Source: Trigonopsis variabilis (Eukaryota > Ascomycota > Trigonopsidomycetes > Trigonopsidales > Trigonopsidaceae). From it: a DNA stretch of 64,000 nt. The translations under genes and the position numbers were made by a program. Shown piece after piece: positions 1 to 10,688 of this stretch; positions within the stretch are counted from its first letter, which is position 1; each line of letters opens with the position of its first letter. The stretch spans positions 372,001 through 436,000 of the forward strand of contig PPXM03000010.1 of NCBI GenBank assembly GCA_003707065.3, in the 5' to 3' direction. The notes below the pieces were generated by a model. That model had not been told where the DNA came from and did not search any database. It saw only the letters and a program-made list of their open reading frames with translations.

Positions 1-299
1 CTGTTTTCCACTGTAATCTCTAAAAGATCACCGACGTTGGCCCGAATTGTAGGTCCGGGAAATTGTCCGTTGACCAGAACCATATCTTTAGACACCCCAT
101 CAGGAGCGAAAGAGTGATGATCAATCACCCAATGTTGGCGGTGAACTTGAAATGAGTGATTTGCTGTCAGGATACTTGATTTGGCGAAATTGAAGTCTGA
201 AATGCCAAAGAATGTTACCAAAGTGGTAATTGTAAAAATGACAATCGCAATAAACTGCACTTTGACTTTCCTCGGAAGGACTGACCACTGTGGAGGCAT
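1..299 (-). CDS. Multicopper oxidase, N-terminal part (runs off the left edge)
   Basis: The first 99 codons of a gene read on the minus strand from ATG at 299; the rest lies beyond position 1. An in-frame TAG upstream fixes this as the first usable ATG. After a short basic N-terminus there is one hydrophobic segment (about residues 13-34), which looks like a type II membrane anchor or uncleaved signal. A cupredoxin start follows, with the typical [16 protein letters not shown] block near residues 77-92, the signature of the first domain of laccases and Fet3-like oxidases. The copper-binding histidines lie outside the window, so laccase and ferroxidase cannot be told apart. Family knowledge: these enzymes oxidise phenols or metal ions and reduce O2 to water. 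A TATATAT stretch near 375-382 lies about 75 bp upstream of the ATG. Family assignment is fairly sure; substrate is not. Confidence 0.8.
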   Translation of the reverse strand, partial: MPPQWSVLPRKVKVQFIAIVIFTITTLVTFFGISDFNFAKSSILTANHSFQVHRQHWVIDHHSFAPDGVSKDMVLVNGQFPGPTIRANVGDLLEITVEN

Positions 300-3200
300 T
301 TTATATAGAAGAAAAATTGCACGTGCGCTAAAGGAAAGAGTACTAATCTACTCAAATATTCCAGCAGTAGTAGTAGATATATATCACCTGCAGCAATGAA
401 TGAGAGCAATAGAAAGCTAATTGGTAGATAACTTTGCTCGATGGTGAGGCAAAAGACTTATTCCGTAAGTAATAATATCTATTACTTCAGTAGCCCCTGG
501 AAGCTTCAGCTAAAAATATTATATATAATGGTAAGCCGCATTGTTCAATGCTAACCTTTACAGACAAAATCTGTAAGATCTTGATATCCAAATTGGCATA
601 GCTGGTGGTAATATATGTCTTGTGGACGTGAAACTCCACATTGGAAACTAGGAACACGGATCACGACGGTAATTCAACGATATCTGGTCATTCGATATTT
701 TTGTGATCTCCAAGACATATTTGGGTTGAGATAAGACTTCTGTACCAAGAATAAAATTTATAGCACATTTCTACTTCTCATTTTCTGCCATGCGAGCGAC
801 ATCCCTGTAACACCCACGTTCCATGAATTTATATCGTCGGTTCCCGACCCTATTAGGAACAACACTCTCTCTAAACTGAATCTAAGGACTCCTTATTCAA
901 GTCAAATGCGATGGCCGTCTTGATGGGCCTTAGACGTATCTATTAGGAACAGCAATCCTTCTGCCTGCCCTCTGCCTGCGTTAATGGCTGTCATTTTATC
1001 TTTTTTATCATTATGTCCTGCGTAATACTGTTCTTATTTAGCCATCATCTATACATCGTACATATTCTCAACTGAGACGATTTCTATGTACTGTTTAGAA
1101 TTCCTAATCTAGCGAGCTTCTAATCGTTACACGTTAGTCTGCACTGAGGTTGTTCTTCACTCATTTCATGAGCAATAGATGGACACGAAGGAAGTTTTCT
1201 TCCTTTCTCGATCTTACCTTGGAAAATCACAGCTTAATTTGAGAATACCATAGTGTCCTTCTGGAAGATAATTTCCAGTTCGGCATAGCCTGCTTACTCC
1301 CAGAACTCTAGGGAGCAGTAAAGTTACTGCCTTCTCCCAGCGAACAAGCTAGGGGAGAAAGAAACTAGCAGCGTACTAATAGCATTATTAGGGGAATATA
1401 GGGAAAATGAGCCCCATGTTGCTGGCACCAGAGACCCTTTCCTCATATCCTATAGCTATCGTCATCTTGTGCTCAGGTCATCGTATAAATAAATGCAGTA
1501 CTTGGGATCCGTTGGTTGCACGTAGGAACTCCCAAAAAAAACACTATCTTACTTTTATCCCACATTTGAGAGTGGTTCAACTTTTTAAGTAGGTTGAACA
1601 TCAACTCGAAATGAATCAGTGAAAAGGAAGCTTTCGTCAGTTCCACCGTAACTAGGACAAAGATATTTCCTAGAATATCTTCTATTGGAGAAAATCACAC
1701 GGTATGTCACCCCTACAACGAGAATAAAAGCTCACTTGTATCGTTCGTCTCGTCGATACTGCGAAAAGGAAATTATTCCTTAATAGGAAGTAAGGCACTG
1801 AGTTCTTCCCAACAATACATCTTCATAAAAATGGGCTTCACCTGGTATGCTTTTGAAGGAGCTATCACGAGATCAGAATCCCGTGATTTTGCTGTCTTTA
1901 CTAAAAAAAAAAGTTTAGAAAAAAGTGAAGCTTCTATTAAGAGCTCCTGATACATGGTTTATCTAAGATGTAACTAATAAGAAATATGATATTGAGGTGC
2001 AGACTTAAAAATGGCAACCCCCAGATTAAAGAGAAAGCGCACGGCTAAAACTAGACAAAGACATTGAAATTCTATTGGCGTAAGACGCAGTAAAAACCTC
2101 AAACGTACGTGGCATGATACTTGAAAATCTCGATTGATTAGACTACAGATACCGTTACTCCAGATTGGTGAACAGCTAATGTAGATCTGAAATACTAGAG
2201 TTGTAGGAATACATGGATTAGCAATGAATGCCATCACAGTTGACCTTCACCAGAGTTCTCGTTTGTTCCACCGTTCTGGTACTGGGAAGTCCCTATGTCG
2301 ATTTAAAGGAAGAAGCGCAATGAATCAGACGCTGAGATGGCAATCCTGCATTCAATTCTACGGTCTATGAAGTTTCTAAGGAATGTGCATGTGCGCTCGG
2401 TATCTCTTAGAATATTGCTTCTATTCTATGATCCCCCATTCTCATAGAACCACTTATCTCCCCACTGCGAAGACGCATCTGTTGAGTGCCATTTTGAGTC
2501 AGATCAAATGTTGTAATCAGCATCGCTTTGGCCTTTATTAGCTCGTCGACTTTAGTTACGCTGCTGATAGATAGTTCACATCTTCCCATTCTGATTTTTT
2601 TTTCACCTCCCTAGAAACGAAGAGGGTGACATCCGAATTCTCACTCAATTCTCAAACAAACTTCACAACAATCTTTTCCACTGATTTTGGCCTGGGATGA
2701 CTTTTAGCACCGAAGAACTGTTCATTTTGCCCGCATTTTCCGTTCTAGACGAAAAGGCTGGCACCCGATGATGTTTTCGAGAATAATACTCGGTGTCTCG
2801 AAAATGATTTTAAGCTAGTGGATATCCCGGGAACGAGTAATTTCACATTGTCTGATCTGATATCTGACGTTGTCCCTCATCTTATCGAGCTTTTCTCGAA
2901 GCACCTCCGATACTTGTTCTCGGAGAACTGTCTTTTGTTTACTTTCATTCATTCCTCTTGCACATTTTCTCTTATCTCTATCTCCCTCGTCCACTTACTA
3001 GCATTCAGGGTTTTACGAAGTCCACACAGTGCGGTTTAAAATGTCACGCCCAACTGAAGTGAGGTCAGCAACATTCGCGAATATCTTAAATACATAACTT
3101 TTCTAATCATAATCAAAAGTAATCAGCTCCGTGATCAGCTATAAATACCTTCACTGAAAAAGATTTGAAGCTCACAACAGATGAAACTAACTTGGGTTTC

Positions 3201-3556
3201 CTTTTGGTCAAATCCAGATCAAGGTGAGTTCCTCGTCAGGAACGGTCAGATAAAAGAGCGACATGAAAGGTCGTGGGTTTATCTAATAGAGACGCACATG
3301 CCGAACCTGTATATCAGCCCTGAAAATCTCAACGTAGAAGTTATCACTGTTGATAGTACCTCATGACTGTCTCTGAGCTAACATATACATATTCAGTTGG
3401 TTAAAGGCTTTTAGTCTCGATGATGTGACGTTAAAGCAAAAGATACAACCACCTTGGAAGCGTCCATATTCATCTCTGCTTTTTCCATTTCTAAGAAGTC
3501 TTCGCAAAGTCTTCTCTTCATCTTACGATCATCCACCATAAAGCATACACACTGAA
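300..3556. other. Long intergenic region, no convincing gene
   Basis: About 3.2 kb between the multicopper oxidase start and the 3' end of the YeeE-like gene. Only short open frames occur. Two start with a true ATG and have faint gene-like features: 3181-3366 (+, 61 codons, a TATAAATA about 40 bp upstream) and 2407-2589 (-, 60 codons). Neither resembles a protein I know. I see no tRNA, repeat array or transposon here. Confidence 0.5.
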
Positions 3557-4510
3557 TTAGAAAAATCGATAAGCAGTAAGAAATGAGAGAAACCATAAGA
3601 TGCCGGCCCGACCATGTAGAACGGCACCAATGATACCAGGTCCGGGGCAGACACCAACCATTCCCCAACCGACTCCGAAAAGGACAGAGCCGAAGATCAA
3701 TTGCCAGTTAATATCAGTCCGTGTAGGTATATCGAACCTCTTGGTCCGAGAACAATGAGGCTCTTTAGTTAGCCCTCGAACCTGGAACATGATAAGGTTG
3801 GGTAGCACAGCCAGGAGCATGACCATTAAAAGACTAGGATCGAATTTCTGAGGACTCAGGATTGATAAAAAGCCCAAAACCTTAGCTGGTTCAGCCATCC
3901 TAGATATAAGAAGTCCCTCACCAAAAATGAATCCGTTCACGAACGACGACGTCACTTCAGAAAAGAAGCTGGGCTTCAAAAACACTGTTGACAGGCTAAT
4001 CAAGATTGAAGCTCCAACCAGCAATGTTGCAACCGATAGGTCATGACGGGAAATCGATTCAGTAGATAGACACGGCCCTGATATGCATCTTGGAGCGTTA
4101 CTAAGAATGTTGCTCGTCAACATAGCTGTGGATGTAAATGTCATGGTTGCTGCAAAGGACCGCTTTGATAGCCGGCTTAACCCACAAAGCATATGGCCTG
4201 AAGTACATCCTGAACCATATTTAGTTCCCGTCCCCACCAGTAATCCTGCTAAAGCATATAATAGATCCGTATTCCGCTGTCCTGAGTCACTAATATAGTA
4301 CTTGGGAAGGAACTCTGGGGTAAGAGTTTTCGTGAATAAAGCCGAAGATAAAATTCCCACAACCACTGGTACGTTGAATGTCGTCGGAGAGAAAAATGAC
4401 TTGTATAGGATTGATGAAATCCCCATGATCTTGCCGTCTTCATAAAGAAATCCGGATGATGATAAATGTAGAAGAATAGCTCCAAGACCTGTCAAGACAG
4501 GAGTGAACAT
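3557..4510 (-). CDS. YeeE/YedE family sulfur-compound (thiosulfate-type) transporter
   Basis: A 317-residue integral membrane protein. The open frame reaches a GTG further upstream, but the first ATG is at 4510 and gives the N-terminus MFTPVLTGLGA, which fits how fungal members of this family start. Two family hallmarks are visible: GSGCTSGH at about residues 100-106 in the first half and GVGWGMVGVCPGP around residues 280-291 in the second. In bacterial YeeE such cysteines line the thiosulfate path. Several hydrophobic stretches fit a multi-pass membrane protein. The frame ends in TAYRFF and a stop, but the bases at that stop (CTAATTCAG) look like a branch site and acceptor. An overlapping frame continues to 3411 with a hydrophobic and then charged tail, so the 3' end may be misjudged because of an intron or frameshift. 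Confidence 0.75.
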   Translation of the reverse strand: MFTPVLTGLGAILLHLSSSGFLYEDGKIMGISSILYKSFFSPTTFNVPVVVGILSSALFTKTLTPEFLPKYYISDSGQRNTDLLYALAGLLVGTGTKYGSGCTSGHMLCGLSRLSKRSFAATMTFTSTAMLTSNILSNAPRCISGPCLSTESISRHDLSVATLLVGASILISLSTVFLKPSFFSEVTSSFVNGFIFGEGLLISRMAEPAKVLGFLSILSPQKFDPSLLMVMLLAVLPNLIMFQVRGLTKEPHCSRTKRFDIPTRTDINWQLIFGSVLFGVGWGMVGVCPGPGIIGAVLHGRAGILWFLSFLTAYRFF

Positions 4511-5013
4511 GATGATTGGTGCTTCCGGATCGGAAACGCTACCTGCCGTTGTGATGAGCAATGTCACGCCTGTGAATGGGACGCGAACTCAGCAGTCGAT
4601 CTGAGACAATTTGTAATCCAACCTTTCTCCTCGTATGAAGTAGTTACTGCAGGTTGCTGAATAAGATTAATGTATTTGCCTCATATAGCTTATAGATTTT
4701 AGAACAAAGTGAGCTCTGATAGCTCCTACGGACATTTCAACAAAGAGCACTCCTTAAAAATCTATCAACTAGTCCTCTAAAATGAAGCAGCTGGTCAGCC
4801 TGCTAGGATAAGCCCATGTCGTTCTCCTGAAAAGCCCTCTTCTGCTCATTATCGCATACTATTTACTAGGGTGGATATGATAAAAATAATCTCGTATGAA
4901 TATAAACATTCCAAAAGGTTTCTCTCTATTCATTTAAAGTACTTGCTTTCTTTCAGAAATCTCGTGCTCCTTGATCTAATAGCCTCGTCAGCTGTAAAAG
5001 TGTCATATAATCC
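4511..5013. other. Spacer between YeeE-like gene and Zn2Cys6 regulator
   Basis: About 500 bp. It holds the promoter of the YeeE-like gene (read leftwards) and the 3' flank of the regulator gene. Nothing else is recognisable. Confidence 0.5.
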
Positions 5014-7279
5014 TCACAGAACCCGTCGATCAAAAAGATTATATCCTCTCGTTGCATACTTCGCAAGAGAGGCCATATACATAGCGGCCGAATTCCCGAT
5101 CTGACTGAACCTACTGATAAGGAACTGGTAATCGGCTGGGTCCCTACAGACCAGAAGTAAGCAGTAGAAAGAAATCTCAGAAAAGAGCTCAGATTCACCA
5201 TTAGGGTTTAGAGTGGAACGTCTGCTGACATATAGAATAGCTTCTCGCACCAGTTGATCCATTTCGGGGCTAAACGGGGAATGACCTAGAATAGACGACT
5301 TCAAAACGTTCAGAAAAGCTATAGCGCCATTCTTGAAGATACCGCTTTCATTAACACGGGCCACAAAGGCTTTATCGTTAAAGTCACCAATAGGAGGGCT
5401 CCATTGCTCGAGAAGAAAAAGGAGGTCATCAATCTCCGGTAAGTCTGAAAGATGGGGGTTACCGTATATGCTTATTCCTTCGAGCAGAAGAAGTAAAAGA
5501 CGATGGCAACATCCAAGAAGAGCGCTGCACCTCCAGAACTGACTCCCATTGACGAAGAGATGATTGGCATAGTGAAGATATCCTAAAGCGGCAGGAAACG
5601 ATCGTATCCGTTGTGCAAAAAAAGGATTGACCATTCCATATCTAGCTAAATGATAGGAAACACTTTCCAGACCCACAAGGCCTGATGAGTAATTGGTCAA
5701 CAAAAAATCAAAGTCTTCTGTCTGAGGTAGTTTGTCGAGTATTAATTTATAAAGAGTGTGGATATGGACCCAACATCTTGTACCGTCATCTCCAAAAGTA
5801 TTATCATAGAGATATGCTGCCGACATTGCGACCTCCAACTTTTCGACCACCTGCCGGTTTGGCCTCTGCTTCAGGTCAGATCGCATTCGAATAATGGCTT
5901 TGTTGTAAAATTGGCCAGAAATAATCTGTTTATCCCGTGGGTCAGCATCGAGCCCAGATAGAATGAAAAGCGCTTGGGCAAGATAGAGATCCAAGACAGG
6001 AGGATATATATAGAGACAGGGTAGGATGATCCGTTTGAGATTGAAAGAAGGATGAATATGAACGTAACCGAAATGGGGGAAAACAGAAGACAAAAAAAAT
6101 TCGAACGCTGGCCTATACTCAAATGGAAGAGTGGAAGGAAGCAAACTGTCGGGTAGGTTTCTGGGACGTGCGGTCAACTTGACCCTATTATTTACAACTG
6201 AACTTGCGTCCGCTCCATGAGGTTGTAGGAGATCAACGGTATTTTCTTCGACAGGGGATTCAGAGTTTGTTGGGTCGAGCGCCCAAATTGCATTCACGAT
6301 GTCGATGCTTCGTTCATCCAGACCTATATTTGACATGCCAAACTCTTCCTCCAACAACTCGCGTATGAAATCATGGAGCATATTGAACATATTGCGGGTG
6401 TCTTCAACGTGGTCACTAGTAAAAGCATGATTCGTAACAAGACTAGTGCCTTTGTCGTCCGATTCCATTTGAGACTGTGATAATATATTAGACGTCGGGA
6501 GTTGGCTGTGCATCAGCTTGTCGAAAACGGTCGTTCCTAGAGGAGAATTATGAACCCTGACCGAACTTTCAGATACTGACGAGCCTATAGGAGGAGGAAT
6601 GGAGTAAGACTTAAAAACGGACAGATCACGGCTAGCGTTTGTATTATGTGCAGATGATGATGGGGGTCGAAGTCTAGGGGTTTCAGTTAAAGGACTTGCT
6701 ATAGAATTAAACCTCTGTAGTGTGGAACATTTGCACATACCTGAATTATATGAATTACCAGCAGTGGAAGGAAATTTGTCTTGCAACGAAATATCAGTTG
6801 TCTTTTGCGTCGAGGTCGGGGCATTGTTTTTATCTAGACCCCTTGTCGTCTTGTTTGATGAATTTCGAGGAGCAACGCTTGCTCTCCAAACAAGGGTTGA
6901 TATACCATCATCATCATATTCTGGGGATTTGTTTAAAGAGGCTTTATTAAAGCCTCTCTTGGTCCTTAACGTCCTGAGCTCTTTTTTCATCGGAACAGGA
7001 TAAATACAAGGAACGCCTCGTTTCTCACAAGATGAACAGGAAGGCTTCTTTTCGTCGCATTTTTTCTTCTGGTCCCGTCTACCTAGATAACATTAGCTTG
7101 ACCTAACCAATTGATAAGGCTGCATCATGATGACCTGCCTTAAGTGCGAAATAAAAATGGTCGTACTTACATCCTAAACAGCCGGTGCGCACACGTGTAA
7201 AAACCCGCTTTTGATGTTCCTCCTTGATTGGAAACTTGAGCTGGAAAGTGATGACTCCTGTGTCTGAGTCCTTCTCCAT
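5014..7279 (-). CDS. Zn2Cys6 (fungal binuclear cluster) transcription factor, two exons
   Basis: Join of 7279-7171 and 7082-5014, 725 residues. The 88-nt intron (7083-7170) has GTAAGT at its donor, GCTAATG before the acceptor and TATCTAG at the end. The start ATG at 7279 follows an in-frame TAG. Splicing restores the DNA-binding cluster at residues 34-62: CLGC, then a third Cys at 45, Cys52, Cys55 and Cys62, i.e. C-x2-C-x7-C-x6-C-x2-C-x6-C. The second spacer is one residue longer than the usual x6. The intron splits the codon of Cys37. A Ser/Asn-rich linker follows. From about residue 330 on there is a helical region of the Fungal_trans_2 type found in many regulators of metabolism. It probably acts in the nucleus. 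Its target is unknown; the aldehyde dehydrogenase, permease and amidase nearby are candidates by position only. Confidence 0.88.
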
Positions 7280-9149
7280 TGGAGACGACTAGTCAATTAT
7301 CAGATCTAGAAATCCTAACAAAATAAACAAAAAAAAAGAACGCCTAAACCAGTATTTCTTTAATTTTTATAACCAAAAGAGGGTGCTATGACTTTATGTC
7401 TTGGACATCTATTCGCAATAAAGATGTGTATAGAGACCGTTATTGAGAGTGGTGGTAACTTGGCCAGTGATCTGAGTCCGCCACGTCTTGCTAGACCAAG
7501 TTGGGGAAACGGAATTTCCGAAAAGGGTGACTAAGCCACCTTGCACATACGTAATTAATCTGGCTCCTTTTGTTCGCGAAAATTCTGTATTATTAATTAC
7601 TTCTTTAAAGGAGGCTCTCTATTTATCTCCGCAAAAAAAACAAGTGCTTTCTTTGTAGGGCTAGTGCGCCTTACATAACAAGTAGCTACAGTAAAGACTA
7701 AAGTTTTAAAAACAGAATAGAATTCCAATCATTTCACTGATTCCGTACGCAATTTTCCCCCTCGAGTACATTATCATTCTTGAAGCAATCTTTACTGAAG
7801 TGAGATCTCCGATGTGACTCGAGCGAGATCAATCATCCCCACTGACAGTGCCAGTATCCATCAGAAAATCCCCACGAAGAACTGCGTTCCCAAGCCAAAA
7901 AAAAATGCACCATTAACGGTTTTGCTTGCGCTTGTTAACATTTCAGTCCATAGTCCGTCACTGAAATGCTAGCCACAAATGGAGAATCACGTCTCCAAGC
8001 ATAGAATTATGCCTATCTCTGTTTGGGAGTCAGTCTCCTTGTTGAGCCACCGAGCAGCCAATCCAAAAAGGGAAGAAAGGCTTGAGTTGGAGATTCTGAG
8101 ATAAACTTGCAAAAAAGATTGTCTTCGTACTTTTTCCTTATCTTACCATGGCCTGTGTCTGCTCGCGTGCAGCGTCTAACCTCCATACATTTACGGCGGA
8201 GGAAGCTAGTCTTGAGGTTCCCTTTCGGGTACGATTCTCGTTTCGGGAGCAAAACCACTTGGCCAGTACAAGTCCGTATTGATATGACCCAGATGTCTAA
8301 CTTGCAATAAGTGGGCCTCCTTAGATTAGTAGGATCTCGCCTATATCAGTTGGTTAAACTACGGTCTTCAGTGTGCTCTGCGACTTCTGGACGTCAGTCC
8401 GGGCTAGCGTTATGATAAATCACCCTAAGTATCGTCTAATAAAATTCCAGTACCACATACGTCCAGTTCCAGAAATCAAAGTGTTGCCATTTTTTTCGGT
8501 GGACACAACAGAACACGCATTTCTCACTCATATTGAGATGGTTTACATACAGTCTTTAATTTCAAGGTGTGCCTAGTAACTCGGATGAGGACACAAATGA
8601 TCACCAGTAAAGGTCTTAAGATTTGTACATTGTTCTTATTCGCGAATAGAATCCAGATGGATGTATGACTTTCTGATGAGGCATACATCCCTTATCATCG
8701 TTCTCAGCCGCCATAATATGCACTCCGTATAAACCAAATAGCGCCCGTCAGATAGTGAATAGACGCCATGTAATATTAACTAACAATGCTCTCGGCCATC
8801 ATGAAGAGAGTCTACAAACAGTTTGAAAGACAAAATAAGTTTATCTAAAAATGAAGAAGTTTTCTCAAGGTAAATAATTTCATATCAACTAATCGAAATA
8901 CTAACGTTCATAGACGTTCATTTGGAGAACAGCATACTAACCGATGCTCTCGCCCATCAGAGACTCCTGGACCCTGGGGACACTGGGGACATATGTCTTG
9001 AAAATAATGGTTCACGGAAGCTACGTCTATATCCTTACCATTAGCAAAGCAAAGATCCACCAGTATGGCTCAACTATAAACTCGTCACTCTGTTGTTTAT
9101 CAAGTTCGTACAATAAATACATATATTCTGTTGACATTATTTTCATTCA
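7280..9149. other. Intergenic region with small imperfect repeats
   Basis: About 1.9 kb holding the regulator's promoter and the 3' flank of the aldehyde dehydrogenase gene. No supported gene. An imperfect direct repeat around GATGCTCTCGCCCATCA occurs near 8782-8803 and 8941-8960. A perfect 9-bp tandem pair (CTGGGGACA) lies at 8974-8991. Open frames here are short and unlike known proteins. Confidence 0.45.
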
Positions 9150-10688
9150 CTAAAGTCGTTCTCTTAAATTGATGATAACGCTCTTAACCTCAGTGTAATT
9201 AGCTAGACTGTAGGATCCGAGTTCACGGCCGACACCAGACTGTTTATAGCCACCAAACGGCACGCGGAAATCGATTTCATTCGATTGGTTGACCCAAACC
9301 GTACCGGCTTGTAGTTCGCTAGATACCCAGTTGGCATTTTCTATATTTGAAGTAAACACAGCGCTAGCAAGACCATATTCCGTATCATTCGCAACTTTGA
9401 GAACGTCTTCGCGAGAAGAAAAGGGAGCAATCACTACCACAGGCCCAAAGATCTCTTCTTTAACGATCTTCATATCCGGGCGAACATCAGCAAAAACAGT
9501 GGGCTCGACAAAGTAACCTTTACCTTGAACTTTCTTTCCACCAGCCACCAAGCGCGCACCTTCTTCTTTTCCAATGCGTATGTAATTTAAAACTGTTTCT
9601 TCTTGAGCAGTTGAAATTAAGGGTCCGTGAGTAGTCCCCTTATCAAATGCATTACCGATCTTGCTCTGTTCCTTCAGGTATTTTGCAAAAGCATCGACAA
9701 ATTTGTCGTAGATCTTATCCTCGACGTAGATTCGAGAGGTGGCTGAACACACCTGACCAGAATTGAACATAATACCAAGATAGGTCCACTTGACTGCCTG
9801 CTCAAAATCGGCATCGGCAAACACAATAGCTGGAGATTTACCACCAAGCTCTAGAGTGATTTTCTTGATGGTTGCGGCGCTCTTGGACATTAAACTGCTA
9901 CCAACTGAAGTGGAGCCAGTGAATGCGACCTTCCGCACATTCTTGTTCTCAACGATCGCATTGCCAACCTCTGAGCCATGGCCATTAACAATGTTCACAA
10001 CACCAGGAGGAAGACCGGCAGCCACAAAAATTGGCCCAAGCATTAAGGCTGAAGCAGGAGTAACACTAGAAGGCTTCAGCACAACTGTATTTCCAGTTGC
10101 AATAGCTGGGGCGATCTTCCAAGCAGCCATAAGAAGAGGAAAGTTCCAAGGAATAATTTGTCCGCATACACCCACGGGTTCGATGAGAGTATAAGCAAAC
10201 TTGTCTTTGCCCGTTTTGATGGTCTCTCCGTAAAATTTATCAGCCCATCCAGCATAGAAGCGGAACACATCAATCACTGCCTGTAATTCTCCATCAGCGT
10301 TACCATTTTTTGGCTTTCCCGAATCCGCAACCTCAACATCGAGTATCAGTTCAAAGTTCTCTTCCAAAAGTTCGGCTATTCGATAGATGATTTTACCTTT
10401 CTCGGTTGCAGGAACATATTTCCAAGAATGAAAAGCCTTTGAAGCTGAATCAACTGCATACGTAACATCATCGACTCCTCCAGATTCAACCTCAGCAAAA
10501 GCCTCTCCAGTAGAAGGATCAATTGCTTTGATAGTTTTGCCTGATTTGGCTTTGACAAATTCATTGTCAATAAACAGACCGGTAGGTTGAATATAAGTGC
10601 GCCCATTAGCAAGAGTAATCGAGGTAGATGTACCCTTTGGAGGATCGAGTGCTTTACCTCCAGCTGTAAGATAACTAGGACTTCCCAT
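9150..10688 (-). CDS. Aldehyde dehydrogenase (NAD(P)+ dependent)
   Basis: A 512-residue, apparently cytosolic ALDH-superfamily enzyme of normal length, starting at ATG 10688. It oxidises an aldehyde to the acid with NAD(P)+. Visible landmarks are the general base Glu280 in LELGGKSP, the nucleophile Cys314 in FNSGQVCSATSR, the nucleotide-binding FTGSTSVG at 256-263, the PWNFPLL block near 180-186 and the EEIFGPV motif late in the protein. No mitochondrial presequence is evident. Sequence style is close to betaine-/acetaldehyde-type ALDHs of fungi. Together with the pyruvate decarboxylase 12.5 kb downstream it could make acetate from acetaldehyde, but that link is inference from linkage. A TATA box lies 60 bp upstream. 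Confidence 0.93.
   Translation of the reverse strand: MGSPSYLTAGGKALDPPKGTSTSITLANGRTYIQPTGLFIDNEFVKAKSGKTIKAIDPSTGEAFAEVESGGVDDVTYAVDSASKAFHSWKYVPATEKGKIIYRIAELLEENFELILDVEVADSGKPKNGNADGELQAVIDVFRFYAGWADKFYGETIKTGKDKFAYTLIEPVGVCGQIIPWNFPLLMAAWKIAPAIATGNTVVLKPSSVTPASALMLGPIFVAAGLPPGVVNIVNGHGSEVGNAIVENKNVRKVAFTGSTSVGSSLMSKSAATIKKITLELGGKSPAIVFADADFEQAVKWTYLGIMFNSGQVCSATSRIYVEDKIYDKFVDAFAKYLKEQSKIGNAFDKGTTHGPLISTAQEETVLNYIRIGKEEGARLVAGGKKVQGKGYFVEPTVFADVRPDMKIVKEEIFGPVVVIAPFSSREDVLKVANDTEYGLASAVFTSNIENANWVSSELQAGTVWVNQSNEIDFRVPFGGYKQSGVGRELGSYSLANYTEVKSVIINLRERL

Noticed and set aside
8330-8420. tRNA-like CAGTTGGTTAAACTACGGTCTTCA stretch
   Set aside because: The A-box match is partial, there is no B box, and the arms do not pair.
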